This document shows, piece after piece, positions 1 to 6,765 of a stretch of DNA of 21,382 nt. Positions within the stretch are counted from its first letter, which is position 1. Every line of letters starts with the position of its first letter. Source of the stretch: a virus. The stretch is taken from IMG/VR virus record IMGVR_UViG_3300037504_000244, positions 1 through 21,382 of that record; one strand, 5' to 3'. The position numbers were made by a program, and so were the translations under genes. The notes beneath the pieces were generated by a model, which was not told where the DNA came from, ran no database searches, and saw only the letters and a list, made by a program, of their open reading frames with translations.

Positions 1-224
1 ATCGCCTGGTCAGCGTTCTGGGAGAAATTGAGTAGAGCCGCGCCGCCCGCCACGGCACCGGTGACTACCGCGGCCGCAGCCGTGCCCACCAGGGCTAAGC
101 CACCAGTGGCGACACTGCTAGCGATGCTACCCAAGCCACCCAGGGAACCACCGAAGCCGTCGATGATACCAGACGCCTCGTCTCTGGCTTGTAAGATTAG
201 TTCTAACGCTGCGGTGCTGACCAT
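1..224 (-). CDS. Tape measure protein, N-terminal part (runs off the window)
   Basis: An open frame on the minus strand starts at the ATG at 224-222 and continues past the window edge, giving about 74 residues. It begins MVSTAALELILQARDEASG and then becomes a Gly/Ala/Ser-rich hydrophobic stretch ending in NFSQNADQA. This is the usual start of siphophage tape measure proteins: a short 'K/QArDeaSg' helix followed by a membrane-like segment. Tape measure proteins set tail length and help DNA enter the cell. A weak AGGTAGGGA ribosome site lies just upstream. Position supports the call, because it directly follows the tail assembly chaperone pair, as in most siphophages. Only the N-terminus is visible, so total length and any lytic domains are unknown. 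Confidence 0.75.
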   Translation of the reverse strand, partial: MVSTAALELILQARDEASGIIDGFGGSLGGLGSIASSVATGGLALVGTAAAAVVTGAVAGGAALLNFSQNADQA

Positions 225-247
225 TCCCTACCTCTCAAACAATGCAG

Positions 248-272
248 GGCGGGCTTCCATTGGAAGCCCGCC
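248..272 (-). terminator. Perfect 11-bp hairpin between chaperone and tape measure genes
   Basis: GGCGGGCTTCC (248-258) and GGAAGCCCGCC (262-272) form a perfect 11-bp stem with a 3-base loop. It sits between the end of the frameshifted chaperone frame (stop at 280) and the tape measure start (224). On the minus strand it is followed by CTGCATTG, not by a T-run, so it is more likely an RNA-stabilising or partial attenuation hairpin than a full terminator. Confidence 0.5.
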
Positions 273-279
273 TTATACT

Positions 280-564
280 TCACCCTGCCAGAGCCTCCTG
301 GGCACGCCTGCGCTCCCTAGCGATCAATGCTCGCTTCTTCAGAAGCGTCTTCAGATCGCGGATCACCCACTCAGGTGTTGCCTGCAGCTCCTGCCAGGAC
401 CATCCGGTTTCCAAGAGAACCACGATATCATTCATCTCCGGCGGGAGCGCCGTCCCCTCCCGGCACGCCACCTCGACCAGCTCCTCGAAAGGAGGCCTGC
501 TCTTCCTTCGACCGCTTCCGCCGTGGGTTGTAGGCGTTGATCTCGGCCAGGATGAAGTCGCCAT
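280..564 (-). CDS. Tail assembly chaperone, downstream frame (GT-type extension)
   Basis: This frame overlaps the end of the chaperone gene at 428-865 and is offset by +1 from it. Its own ATG at 564 has no properly spaced ribosome site, so it is probably translated as a C-terminal extension by ribosomal frameshifting. A good candidate site is TTT-C at 490-487, giving a fusion of about 194 residues. From there it reads EELVEVACREGTALPPEMND, then a Trp-containing segment (TGWSWQELQATPEW), and ends in a basic helix rich in Lys/Arg. G/GT-type chaperone pairs coat the tape measure protein during siphophage tail assembly and nearly always lie immediately before its gene, as here. Up to the proposed shift this frame reads as Ser/Pro/Thr/Arg-rich text typical of non-coding shadow. 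Confidence 0.65.
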   Translation of the reverse strand: MATSSWPRSTPTTHGGSGRRKSRPPFEELVEVACREGTALPPEMNDIVVLLETGWSWQELQATPEWVIRDLKTLLKKRALIARERRRAQEALAG

Positions 565-865
565 CCTCTTCGCTCAACGCCTCGATCCACTGCCGGCGGA
601 CCGGGATCTTCTTGCCCGTGGTCGGATGCCTGAACGTCCAGTCGACGATAGCCAGCTCCAGGATAGCCAGATTCATCGTAGCCACCTGGACGTCAGTCAG
701 CGCCTCGGGCTTCCCGTTCCCGCTATCGACCAGGTCGATCCGAACAGCGGATCCGGCCAGCTTCTGCCGGTCTCCGTAGCTGAACTTCTTGATCACAACC
801 GTCTCGTCCTCGTCCCACCAGGGTGCCTGGATCTCCTTCGTCTCATCGATTATGAATCGTGGCAT
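428..865 (-). CDS. Tail assembly chaperone (G-type, upstream frame)
   Basis: A 145-residue protein starting at the ATG at 865 with an AAGGGGG ribosome site. It starts MPRFIIDETKEIQAPWWDED and contains an acidic/aromatic N-terminal part, then a region around residues 55-100 (VATMNLAILELAIVDWTF..TGKKIPV) typical of small phage tail chaperones and XkdN/gpG-like proteins. The last 18 or so residues are Gly/Ala-rich (RGAGRGGVPGGDGAPAGDE), which looks like read-on beyond a frameshift point and not like conserved coding sequence. It lies between the tail tube gene and the tape measure gene. The product would act in the cytoplasm, binding tape measure protein before tube polymerisation. The family call rests on position and the overlapping-frame arrangement more than on sequence signatures. 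Confidence 0.7.
   Translation of the reverse strand: MPRFIIDETKEIQAPWWDEDETVVIKKFSYGDRQKLAGSAVRIDLVDSGNGKPEALTDVQVATMNLAILELAIVDWTFRHPTTGKKIPVRRQWIEALSEEDGDFILAEINAYNPRRKRSKEEQASFRGAGRGGVPGGDGAPAGDE
484..490 (-). promoter_or_regulatory. Candidate +1 ribosomal frameshift site (TTT CGA G)
   Basis: In the chaperone frame the codons read GCC TCC TTT CGA GGA. A +1 slip of tRNA-Phe from TTT (490-488) to TTC (489-487) keeps good pairing and moves the ribosome into the downstream frame at GAG GAG CTG. CGA is a slowly decoded Arg codon in many bacteria and could provide the pause. CTCC/GGAG around the site can form a short stem. A second possible +1 site in the overlap is GGA GGG GAC. The exact site is inferred. 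Confidence 0.45.
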
Positions 866-894
866 GTCAATTCCCCCTTATTGAACTAGACAAT

Positions 895-1923
895 CTATGT
901 CGGATATGCGTCCAGATCGGTCAGCACCTTCGCCTCGAACATCTTGGCACCGGTCGCATCGTATCGCCCCTCAGCCGTCACCTTAACGGTGGAAGCACCC
1001 TCCTCGTCGCTCAACTCTGGCCAGTCGGTGTAGCGCACGCACTGATCGAGGATCAGGTACGGCAGGTTGTCCTGGCCGCTGTCGAGCTCGCTCTCCCCCC
1101 AGATCTCGATCCGAAGGAATGCGTCGGTGCGGTTCTCATACTTCGTCTTCTCGCTGTCAGAGTCGCTGTTCCAGCGATAGGTGAGCTCCAGCACCGGGTT
1201 CTTCTTATCCTCGACCACGCTGGCAAAGTAGAGATTGCCGTCGGCTGTGACAAACGCCTTGAACATCGTATCGAGCGTCCAGGTGAAGCCACGGAGCAAC
1301 CCGGTCTTCTGTGTCCCACCCAGCCCGGCCCACGTGGTATCGATGTAGAACTTGGCCTTGTTGAATGGCGCCCGCTGGACCGTCTGAGCCGTCAACGCTG
1401 CGGTGAACGTGGTATCGGTCTCCTGCCGGCCGTTGATCGTGAGACTGATTTTGACCGGCTCGTTGGGTGCGCCGCTGATCTGGATCTGAGTAGCAAAGCA
1501 ATACTCGGCCTCATAGGCCTGCGTATCGTCGCCATATTCGATAGTGAACGTATCGATACCGTCGCTCTCGTCGGGCGTATTGGGTGCCGTGAGCGCTGGG
1601 GTGAACGTCCAGAGATAGGCATTGGGCTCGTTGGTTGGATCAGGCTGGGTGGGCGTGATATTCCCGCATAGCGACATCGCCAGCGCCCAGATAATGTGGC
1701 GGAAGTTGAGATCGCCCTGCCAGTTGAGCTCCACCAGCTTTCCGACCACCAGATCATCGGCCACGTTCGCCGCCAGGTTGTTCCGATCCTCATCCGGCTG
1801 ATGGATGATGAGGCCCGGCTTGAAACTCATCGTACCGTACAGAATCTCCACCGCGGCCTCGGCCGTGCCGACGGTGTCCTCCGGATTGCTAATCTGAATC
1901 CTGCGAAACGCTTTTAGTCCCAT
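895..1923 (-). CDS. Major tail (tube) protein
   Basis: The frame is open from 1950, but I place the start at the ATG at 1923. That start is preceded by a strong AAGGAGG ribosome site with 5-base spacing, and the same 25-base start region recurs at the nested scaffold start. The product is about 342 residues, beta-rich and without membrane segments: MGLKAFRRIQISNPEDTVGTA at the N-terminus, then alternating strands with many Thr/Asp (TFTIEYGDDTQAYEAEY, VKISLTINGRQETDTTFTAA). It lies after connector and terminator-like genes and directly before the chaperone pair, which is the standard place for the protein that polymerises into the tail tube. Its length is at the long end for tube proteins, so extra surface domains are possible. 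It overlaps the upstream gene by 10 bases. Confidence 0.75.
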   Translation of the reverse strand: MGLKAFRRIQISNPEDTVGTAEAAVEILYGTMSFKPGLIIHQPDEDRNNLAANVADDLVVGKLVELNWQGDLNFRHIIWALAMSLCGNITPTQPDPTNEPNAYLWTFTPALTAPNTPDESDGIDTFTIEYGDDTQAYEAEYCFATQIQISGAPNEPVKISLTINGRQETDTTFTAALTAQTVQRAPFNKAKFYIDTTWAGLGGTQKTGLLRGFTWTLDTMFKAFVTADGNLYFASVVEDKKNPVLELTYRWNSDSDSEKTKYENRTDAFLRIEIWGESELDSGQDNLPYLILDQCVRYTDWPELSDEEGASTVKVTAEGRYDATGAKMFEAKVLTDLDAYPT

Positions 1924-2408
1924 CTCAACCTCCTTGCTTGCTCTCGCCAATCGAATAACATCCGCACGCTGACGCGCGGAATCAACTCGGCCAGCTCGTG
2001 AAGCTGATCATCGTCCATCTTCGCCAGCTCATCAACGTCCTTGACCTCCAACTCGCGCAAAATCGCCTCCGTCTCCGGTCCCACGCCGCGGATTTCCAGG
2101 AGCGAGCCTCTCAGAGCCTCGCTGTCGGCAGAATGCGCCGCGCAGCGCATCCCCCAGACCAAAACGGACGCTTTACAGCGCCCAGAGGCCGTGGGGGCGC
2201 CGCAGAACGGCTCCACCTCGACCAGATCGTCTGCCTTGTAGAGCGGAGACGCCGCGATCATCTCCGGCGTGATCCGCTCCCGCCGCTCCAGCTCGATCAG
2301 GTCGGCGGGATAGAGATCGCGGGCCGGGACGCCGTTCATATACGCCCCAGGCGGCCCCACGAACCGAAAGACCCTAAATGCCGTGCTTTTGTCTGAATGC
2401 TCGCTCAC
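1914..2408 (-). CDS. Phage protein with Cys cluster and helix-hairpin-helix-like C-terminus
   Basis: A 164-residue protein. I choose the GTG at 2408 because GGAGG lies 7 bases upstream; it overlaps the glycosyltransferase gene by 35 bases. Residues 12-45 (FRVFRFVGPPGAYMNGVPARD) look like a small beta-domain found in many tail/connector-region proteins. Residues 69-92 hold C69, C78, C89 and H92 in an FCG..GRCK..MRCAAH pattern that could bind a metal. Residues 102-160 (LLEIRGVGPETEAILREL, then a second helix pair) match a helix-hairpin-helix fold as seen in DNA-binding proteins, with the GVG hairpin visible. Function is unknown. It lies just upstream of the tail tube gene and may be a connector or assembly protein. 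Confidence 0.6.
   Translation of the reverse strand: MSEHSDKSTAFRVFRFVGPPGAYMNGVPARDLYPADLIELERRERITPEMIAASPLYKADDLVEVEPFCGAPTASGRCKASVLVWGMRCAAHSADSEALRGSLLEIRGVGPETEAILRELEVKDVDELAKMDDDQLHELAELIPRVSVRMLFDWREQARRLRWD
1916..1940 (-). repeat. 25-base start-region repeat, copy at tail tube gene
   Basis: On the minus strand this segment carries the ribosome site and start codon of the tail tube gene (AAGGAGGTTGAGATGGGACT within it). It matches 9823-9847 at 24 of 25 bases, the only difference being one C/T. The other copy sits at the internal start inside the protease/scaffold gene. Both genes should make abundant structural proteins, which suggests a shared strong translation start cassette. 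Confidence 0.85.
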
Positions 2409-2994
2409 GCTCGTACCTCCCCGGCAGAAACGCCGCCTTATCCCGCTGCCGCTTAACGTTCCGCAAGTGGCTCAGGTGGATGAAGCGGCACAGCTCAGGG
2501 CTCACCCGCACGGCGCCAGGCAGGTTGATCAGCCGATCATCGCTCCAAAGCGCATTGTGGGAGCCCTCGTAGCGCATCCGGCCTCGGTGTTGCCAGAGCC
2601 GTGGCACCCACGTCCAGCGGAGATCCCGCGTATGAATGCGGAACGCATAGTGCTGGCCGTCCTCGGGCTCGGGCAGCGTACCCACCAGCCGCTCGTCGGC
2701 GTCAATGTGAAAGTACCAGTCACCATCTTCGCCCACCAGGTACGCGCTCCGCTTGACGATCTGATTCTCCCAGGCCACCGGCTGCCCATCGTCGCCGGTG
2801 GGGCAGGGAATCCACTCGGCGCCGTAGCACCAGGCGATCTCCCGCGTCACGTCCGTGCTGTAGGGTGCGTCGTGGGGAAAATGGGCGTAGGCCCCATCCA
2901 CCACCACGATCCGATCGACCTGGTCCTGAATGCTTTCCAGGCATCCTGGGAGCATCCGCTCCTCGTTAAACGCGATGATACAAGCGATGATCAC
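2374..2994 (-). CDS. Family 2 glycosyltransferase
   Basis: A 206-residue protein starting at a GTG that shares GTGA with the end of the preceding gene; GGAGGGGGAGAG lies upstream. The N-terminus IIACIIAFNEERMLPGCLES followed by RIVVVDGAY (residues 28-36) is the nucleotide-sugar-binding start of GT2 enzymes, and HIDADE (96-101) contains the DxD metal-binding motif. It lacks any membrane segment and is short, so it is a catalytic domain alone. Such enzymes move a sugar from a nucleotide donor to an acceptor, which could be phage DNA, a virion protein or a host surface glycan. Its place between tail terminator and tail tube genes is unusual and suggests a cargo gene or modification of a virion protein. 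The acceptor cannot be read from the sequence. Confidence 0.85.
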   Translation of the reverse strand: MIIACIIAFNEERMLPGCLESIQDQVDRIVVVDGAYAHFPHDAPYSTDVTREIAWCYGAEWIPCPTGDDGQPVAWENQIVKRSAYLVGEDGDWYFHIDADERLVGTLPEPEDGQHYAFRIHTRDLRWTWVPRLWQHRGRMRYEGSHNALWSDDRLINLPGAVRVSPELCRFIHLSHLRNVKRQRDKAAFLPGRYERERAFRQKHGI

Positions 2995-3452
2995 GCGAAC
3001 TCTCCCCCTCCGGCGTAGACGACATCCTCCACGGTCCGGACCGTAACTCGGCTAAACGTGAACGTCGGCAACGCGTCCGACTGCCCTGCGGGACGAATGT
3101 AACGCGGCTCCGTCGCCGCGCTGACGTGGGCGCCGGAGATCCCGCTCTGACCGCCCAGTGTAGGATTTTCGTTGATTGCATCCACGACCGTCTGCCGAGC
3201 CGTGGTCAGATCGCTATAATCATCGCCCAGGAAGCGCGCGATGACATCGACCGTATGCTCCCAAATAAACTGGACCTGAGACCAATCTCCAGCGCGCCGC
3301 GCTTGAAAGATCCTACCCGGCAGAATCACCGCATAGGGTGCGCCCCCGCTGTCCAGAACACGGTAATCGCCCAGCGTGACATCCGCATCGGCGAACAACG
3401 CCTCCGCCTGGAGCAGATTTTGAATGTAGCCCTGAATCGCTGCATCACTCAT
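2991..3452 (-). CDS. Putative tail terminator / tail completion protein
   Basis: The frame is open to 3473, but the codon there is TTG. The ATG at 3452, giving an 8-base overlap with the preceding gene, is preferred and gives about 153 residues. The sequence is MSDAAIQGYIQNLLQAEALFADADV, a beta-rich centre with GRIFQARRAGDWSQVQFIWEHTVDVIARFLG, and a C-terminal strand region. Small proteins of this size and layout, just after the head-tail connector and before the tube, are usually tail terminators that cap the tube and bind the head. I do not see a diagnostic motif, so the assignment is by position and overall shape. Confidence 0.5.
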   Translation of the reverse strand: MSDAAIQGYIQNLLQAEALFADADVTLGDYRVLDSGGAPYAVILPGRIFQARRAGDWSQVQFIWEHTVDVIARFLGDDYSDLTTARQTVVDAINENPTLGGQSGISGAHVSAATEPRYIRPAGQSDALPTFTFSRVTVRTVEDVVYAGGGEFA

Positions 3453-3960
3453 CGGCCGGGTCCCAGTCGACAATCTCGTGATCGATCATTTCGCGGTGGA
3501 AGGGCGGCACCAGGTCGTCACCGGCCGCATCCTCCAGACGGCATTTCAGACCATAGGTAAGATGGCGGGAGCGGGTAGCACCCAGCGCCTCGAACCCAAT
3601 GGCGTGCTCGAGGATGAAGTCAGTCGCCTCAGAGATAATGATCTTCATCGGCGTCGAGGTGCGGAGCTGCTCGCTACCCGGGGCGAAAGGTCCGGCACCG
3701 TTCGCCGCGTGAACCAACTGGACCGTCTGATTGATCACGAAATCGTCCAGCGCCAGCTTTGCATCGGCCTGGGAGACGGGAATCGAGAACCCAGCCTCGG
3801 CCAATAGGACGTTGACAATACCGGAGACGCGATCGATCATTGCCTCGACTTGAGTCGAGGTAGGGCGTGTAGTGGCATCGAATGACCCCGCATTAGTGTA
3901 CCGCTGAACCAGGGCCTCGACCTCGGCCACGCTACCGTATGAGTTACTCCCGATTGCCAT
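3445..3960 (-). CDS. Putative head-tail connector (adaptor) protein
   Basis: A 171-residue protein with an ATG at 3960 and GAGAGG upstream. The N-terminal half (SVAEVEALVQRYTNAGSFDA, then STQVEAMIDRVSGIVNVLLAEAGF) is the typical start of gp6/gp15-like head-tail adaptor proteins: a short alpha-helical domain that docks beneath the portal. The next helices (QADAKLALDDFVINQTVQLVHAANG) fit as well. It opens the tail-side block immediately after the carbohydrate genes, so those accessory genes split the capsid gene from the connector gene. The acidic C-terminus (EIVDWDPADE) overlaps the next start. Confidence 0.65.
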   Translation of the reverse strand: MAIGSNSYGSVAEVEALVQRYTNAGSFDATTRPTSTQVEAMIDRVSGIVNVLLAEAGFSIPVSQADAKLALDDFVINQTVQLVHAANGAGPFAPGSEQLRTSTPMKIIISEATDFILEHAIGFEALGATRSRHLTYGLKCRLEDAAGDDLVPPFHREMIDHEIVDWDPADE

Positions 3961-3995
3961 TCAATCCTCTCTTTACCGTCGGACCACAACCGCGA

Positions 3996-5264
3996 TTATG
4001 GCTCCTGTGTCAAATCGGGCCAGCCGCCGACCTCCGAGGGATCATCTATGATTGATCCCGTGCGATTCTGGACCGCTGTTACAATCCGCTGATCAACGGC
4101 ATCCCGCGCCGGGAGCGTTGCTCCGGCGTTGGCAAGAACACAACCAAATACATCCGATACATCCATCGGATCAGCGGTCTGGCTCAGTGTATCGAATCTC
4201 TCGTTTGCGAGAAAATCGCTGATCTGCAAGTTGTCGCTTTCTGCGAACAACCGCTGCACTATGTCGCTCTGCTGCTCGAAGGGAACATCTGTAACCGTGT
4301 TCCCTTCGAGCCACAGACTCAAGCGTGGTTCCTCGTGATAGCTCAAGACTGTGCCGCGACAATATGTACCATAATACCAGTGCGCAATGTGATTCCCGAT
4401 GAAGTTGACGCGACTCATATCTCCGTCGTTAACCTGCGCATCCCCGAATTGTGGACTCGTTACGAATCCGGATATGAGATTGTTCACAAAATCGACTCTA
4501 CCATCCATTACCAGCGGGTTGCGCTGAAAGTTGAACGCAAACAAACACCGCTCTATCGTTACACCGGTCGCGCCGTAGCTCACCAACGCGCCCATCGAGT
4601 GCTCCCCTTTCGGGTGGACGCTATCATTGAGCGCCTCACTTATGATGCAGTCGCGGATCACGATATCTTCGACCGGGTTGCCGATGCCTAGATTCTCATC
4701 AACGCCCCAGCTCAATGAGCAGTTTTCAACAACAACGTCCCGCGCCGGACTCATAAAATGCAATGCATCGCACAAAACCGCGCCCGGCCTTATTCGCAAA
4801 TGACGCAAGATCACTCCGTGCGTCTCAATGCTAATCTGATTGCCCTTTACGCACACCCCGCCATTAGGAGCCGTTTCGCCAAGCACTATCACATCCGGGT
4901 TCGTGATAGCAATCTGGCTCTCTAATTCGATTGTGCCTGATACATCAAATTTTATAATTCGCTCTCCGTCCGCCTCAAGCGCATCACGCAATGTTCCGTC
5001 TCCGCTATCATTCAGACTGGTGACTGAGTATATCGCAGCGGACAAAAACCGTCTGGCGCACTGGCCGCTCCCACTCCACGATCTCAGCCTACCCATTCGA
5101 TGGATGCCGCTTAATGCAGATGCGTCAAACAACGCCTCTGCGATGATATAATCCCCCACATCAACGGAGTGCCAGTTGTGGCTTGGATTATCCCCGCCGA
5201 TCACAGCCGATTGAGCAGACGCAACATCGCTGGAATGTATCATCACGTATCCGTGCCAACTCAT
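3996..5264 (-). CDS. Pectate lyase-like (PL1) right-handed beta-helix protein
   Basis: A 422-residue protein whose ATG follows the stop of the LamG gene by one base (TGACATG). Residues 78-165 match the front of PL1-type pectate lyases: VTSLNDSGDGTLRDALEADG, RIIKFDVSGTIELES, then TAPNGG and THGVILRHLRIRPG. Residues 175-260 show the repeating beta-helix turns with WGVDE (186-190) and repeated VVENC/VIRDC/TIERC rungs. The C-terminus keeps the DAVDQRIV...GGWPD ending common in bacterial members. PL1 enzymes cleave polygalacturonate-like acidic sugars by beta-elimination. There is no signal peptide, so it is probably carried on the virion; residues 1-75 match nothing I know and may attach it. Codon use is AT-richer than the head genes, suggesting acquisition by transfer. 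Catalytic activity is not proven by sequence. Confidence 0.85.
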   Translation of the reverse strand: MSWHGYVMIHSSDVASAQSAVIGGDNPSHNWHSVDVGDYIIAEALFDASALSGIHRMGRLRSWSGSGQCARRFLSAAIYSVTSLNDSGDGTLRDALEADGERIIKFDVSGTIELESQIAITNPDVIVLGETAPNGGVCVKGNQISIETHGVILRHLRIRPGAVLCDALHFMSPARDVVVENCSLSWGVDENLGIGNPVEDIVIRDCIISEALNDSVHPKGEHSMGALVSYGATGVTIERCLFAFNFQRNPLVMDGRVDFVNNLISGFVTSPQFGDAQVNDGDMSRVNFIGNHIAHWYYGTYCRGTVLSYHEEPRLSLWLEGNTVTDVPFEQQSDIVQRLFAESDNLQISDFLANERFDTLSQTADPMDVSDVFGCVLANAGATLPARDAVDQRIVTAVQNRTGSIIDDPSEVGGWPDLTQEP

Positions 5265-5265
5265 G

Positions 5266-5997
5266 TCATGCCGTCAGGCGCTCCATCACAGACCGGCTCA
5301 GCGCAGTCGCCCACAGGGGCACGGGGCCGATCCATCCGTTCCACACGCCGGCTGGCGCGGCAGAGAATGCTCCAATCGTTGCTACTACAAGCGCCCCGGC
5401 TGCCCACGCGCCCAGCCCAGTGTCCGCAAATAATCTAGATCCATTGGCGTAATACGCCACCTCGTCAGCCGAATGCGACCACGTCATTCCATACCGCGCC
5501 CAGTCCGTGTCCTCGGTTGTGTGCGTGTATGACTCGCTTGTCCCGTTTGCCTCATAACGATACAGTATGCTTTTGTCGTCGGCTGGACTCGTGATATACA
5601 ATCTGTTTTGTGCATCAACGCGGAATTGTGCCAGCGTCCTGTTGTTGCCATCGGTCCACACTCCGCTATTAAAGACGCGAGCTGGCACAATCAACGCCCC
5701 TTCTCGCCCATCAAAATCTGCATCTAGTCCAGCAGAATCCACGTCAAGCACGTCATTTACTCCGTCATACCGCGGAACTGGCCTGCCTAGATATGTGGCG
5801 TCGGCTAGTGTGACGCCAGTATAGGCGCCATCATTTCCCTCGGCTGACGAGTCCTCCGCCGTTGCCCCGCTCGTTTCGTCCTGAATCCAAAATCCAATCA
5901 GGTCTGTGGAGTACTGGTTGAGGATTAAATTAACGAATCCACCACCTATCCCGAACATCCCCGGAATGAATCCCCCGCGCCCACTGATAATGCCCAT
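5266..5997 (-). CDS. LamG / concanavalin A-like lectin domain protein
   Basis: A 243-residue protein starting at the ATG at 5997 after GGGGGCTGAGTAG. A Gly-rich N-terminus (MGIISGRGGFIPGMFGIGGG) is followed at about residues 32-240 by a LamG-type jelly-roll: LIGFWIQDETSGATAEDSS, then GNDGAYTGVT, a YDGVNDVLDV strand, a central WARYGMTW strand and a closing WNGWIGPVPLWATALS, the usual last strand of Laminin_G_3 domains. These domains bind sugars or act as trimeric structural folds in phage fibres. It is directly coupled to the pectate lyase gene downstream, and both are AT-richer than neighbours, so I infer a binding/cleaving pair displayed on the particle. No signal peptide is seen. Confidence 0.8.
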   Translation of the reverse strand: MGIISGRGGFIPGMFGIGGGFVNLILNQYSTDLIGFWIQDETSGATAEDSSAEGNDGAYTGVTLADATYLGRPVPRYDGVNDVLDVDSAGLDADFDGREGALIVPARVFNSGVWTDGNNRTLAQFRVDAQNRLYITSPADDKSILYRYEANGTSESYTHTTEDTDWARYGMTWSHSADEVAYYANGSRLFADTGLGAWAAGALVVATIGAFSAAPAGVWNGWIGPVPLWATALSRSVMERLTA

Positions 5998-6031
5998 CTA
6001 CTCAGCCCCCATAATGCTCATTACCATACGA

Positions 6032-6400
6032 TCACGTATGACAAATGAGCACAGCACACGCGTTCGCGCTCGGCGCACCAGTCCCATCAGCCGACGTCGT
6101 CACCGCAACGCTGACCGCCGTATCAAATTCAATCCCCTCAGCCGGGATCCCCGGCACGACCCCGCCGCCGTCAGTGCTACCCGCTGTCGGCACCGGCAAC
6201 GAGAAATACGCCTCGGTCTCCCCCACCGTCACATCAGCCAGCTTCTTGTTGTAGAAGAATGCATACAACTTCGCGTCCGTGAGATTGATCAACGTGATCG
6301 CCTTCAATCGCGTCGCCGTCGCGACAACCTCTTCTCCAGCCTCATCCACATCTAAAGACGACCACGGAGTCGTCCCAGGTCCCAACGTCACTTCTTGCAT
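6032..6400 (-). CDS. Small phage structural protein of unknown role
   Basis: A 122-residue protein with an ATG at 6400 and a GAGGAGG ribosome site. It is beta-rich and Thr/Val/Ala-rich (ATRLKAITLINLTDAKLYAFFYNKKLADVTVG, TEAYFSLPVP), with no membrane segment. The pattern of a single beta-sandwich with a 'linltda..y..fynk' core is like small accessory proteins found beside fibre genes in many phages, where they serve as fibre bases or head decorations. I do not recognise a named family. It lies between the E3-binding-like protein and the LamG protein and may help attach the latter. Confidence 0.6.
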   Translation of the reverse strand: MQEVTLGPGTTPWSSLDVDEAGEEVVATATRLKAITLINLTDAKLYAFFYNKKLADVTVGETEAYFSLPVPTAGSTDGGGVVPGIPAEGIEFDTAVSVAVTTSADGTGAPSANACAVLICHT

Positions 6401-6451
6401 CTCATCCTCCTCGCCCCTCCCACCCTGGACTCACCCTCTGCTGCGCTACGT

Positions 6452-6754
6452 CTACAGCGCCGCTTCCACATCCGCCACCAGCACTCGGCCTTCTTCGCCA
6501 CTGCCCGGAGCCAGCGCCTGCAGATCGACGCCGTGCTCTTCTGCCAATGCCCGAGCAGCATTCGTCGCATCCACCTGGTCCACATCCGCCTCCATGATCT
6601 CGGTGATCTCCAGATTCTGGCAGTCGCGGATCTCATCTGTCATATCCCCGACCTGGACCCTCACCGGCTCGACCTTGGTGAATCGACGTCCGCAGACTAC
6701 GATCACTGGGTACCGATAATCGCCCTTCAGTTGCACGCTATACATCGTCGCCAT
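6452..6754 (-). CDS. Small phage protein with C-terminal E3-binding (PSBD)-like domain
   Basis: The frame is open from 6799, but the ATG at 6754 has GAGGGG upstream and starts just after the previous stop, so I use it (100 residues). Residues 4-52 form a short beta-domain (MYSVQLKGDYRYPVIVVCG). Residues 62-100 (DATNAARALAEEHGVDL, then GSGEEGRVLVADVEAAL) follow the E3-binding/peripheral subunit-binding domain of 2-oxo acid dehydrogenase E2 proteins: AAR.LA.EHGVDL, a G[ST]G..GR[IV] loop and DVEAA. In E2 this 35-40 residue domain docks E1 or E3. Here it has no lipoyl or catalytic domain. In phage proteins such a module could be a small folding or docking domain for another virion protein. Its function is unknown. 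Confidence 0.65.
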   Translation of the reverse strand: MATMYSVQLKGDYRYPVIVVCGRRFTKVEPVRVQVGDMTDEIRDCQNLEITEIMEADVDQVDATNAARALAEEHGVDLQALAPGSGEEGRVLVADVEAAL

Positions 6755-6765
6755 CAGTTCCCCCT

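Noticed and set aside
859-1671. 270-residue plus-strand open frame over the tail tube gene
   Set aside because: It is an antisense shadow in a GC-rich coding region, with no ribosome site and no recognisable domain. The other long plus-strand frames (such as 8424-9341 and 13077-13949) are rejected for the same reason.
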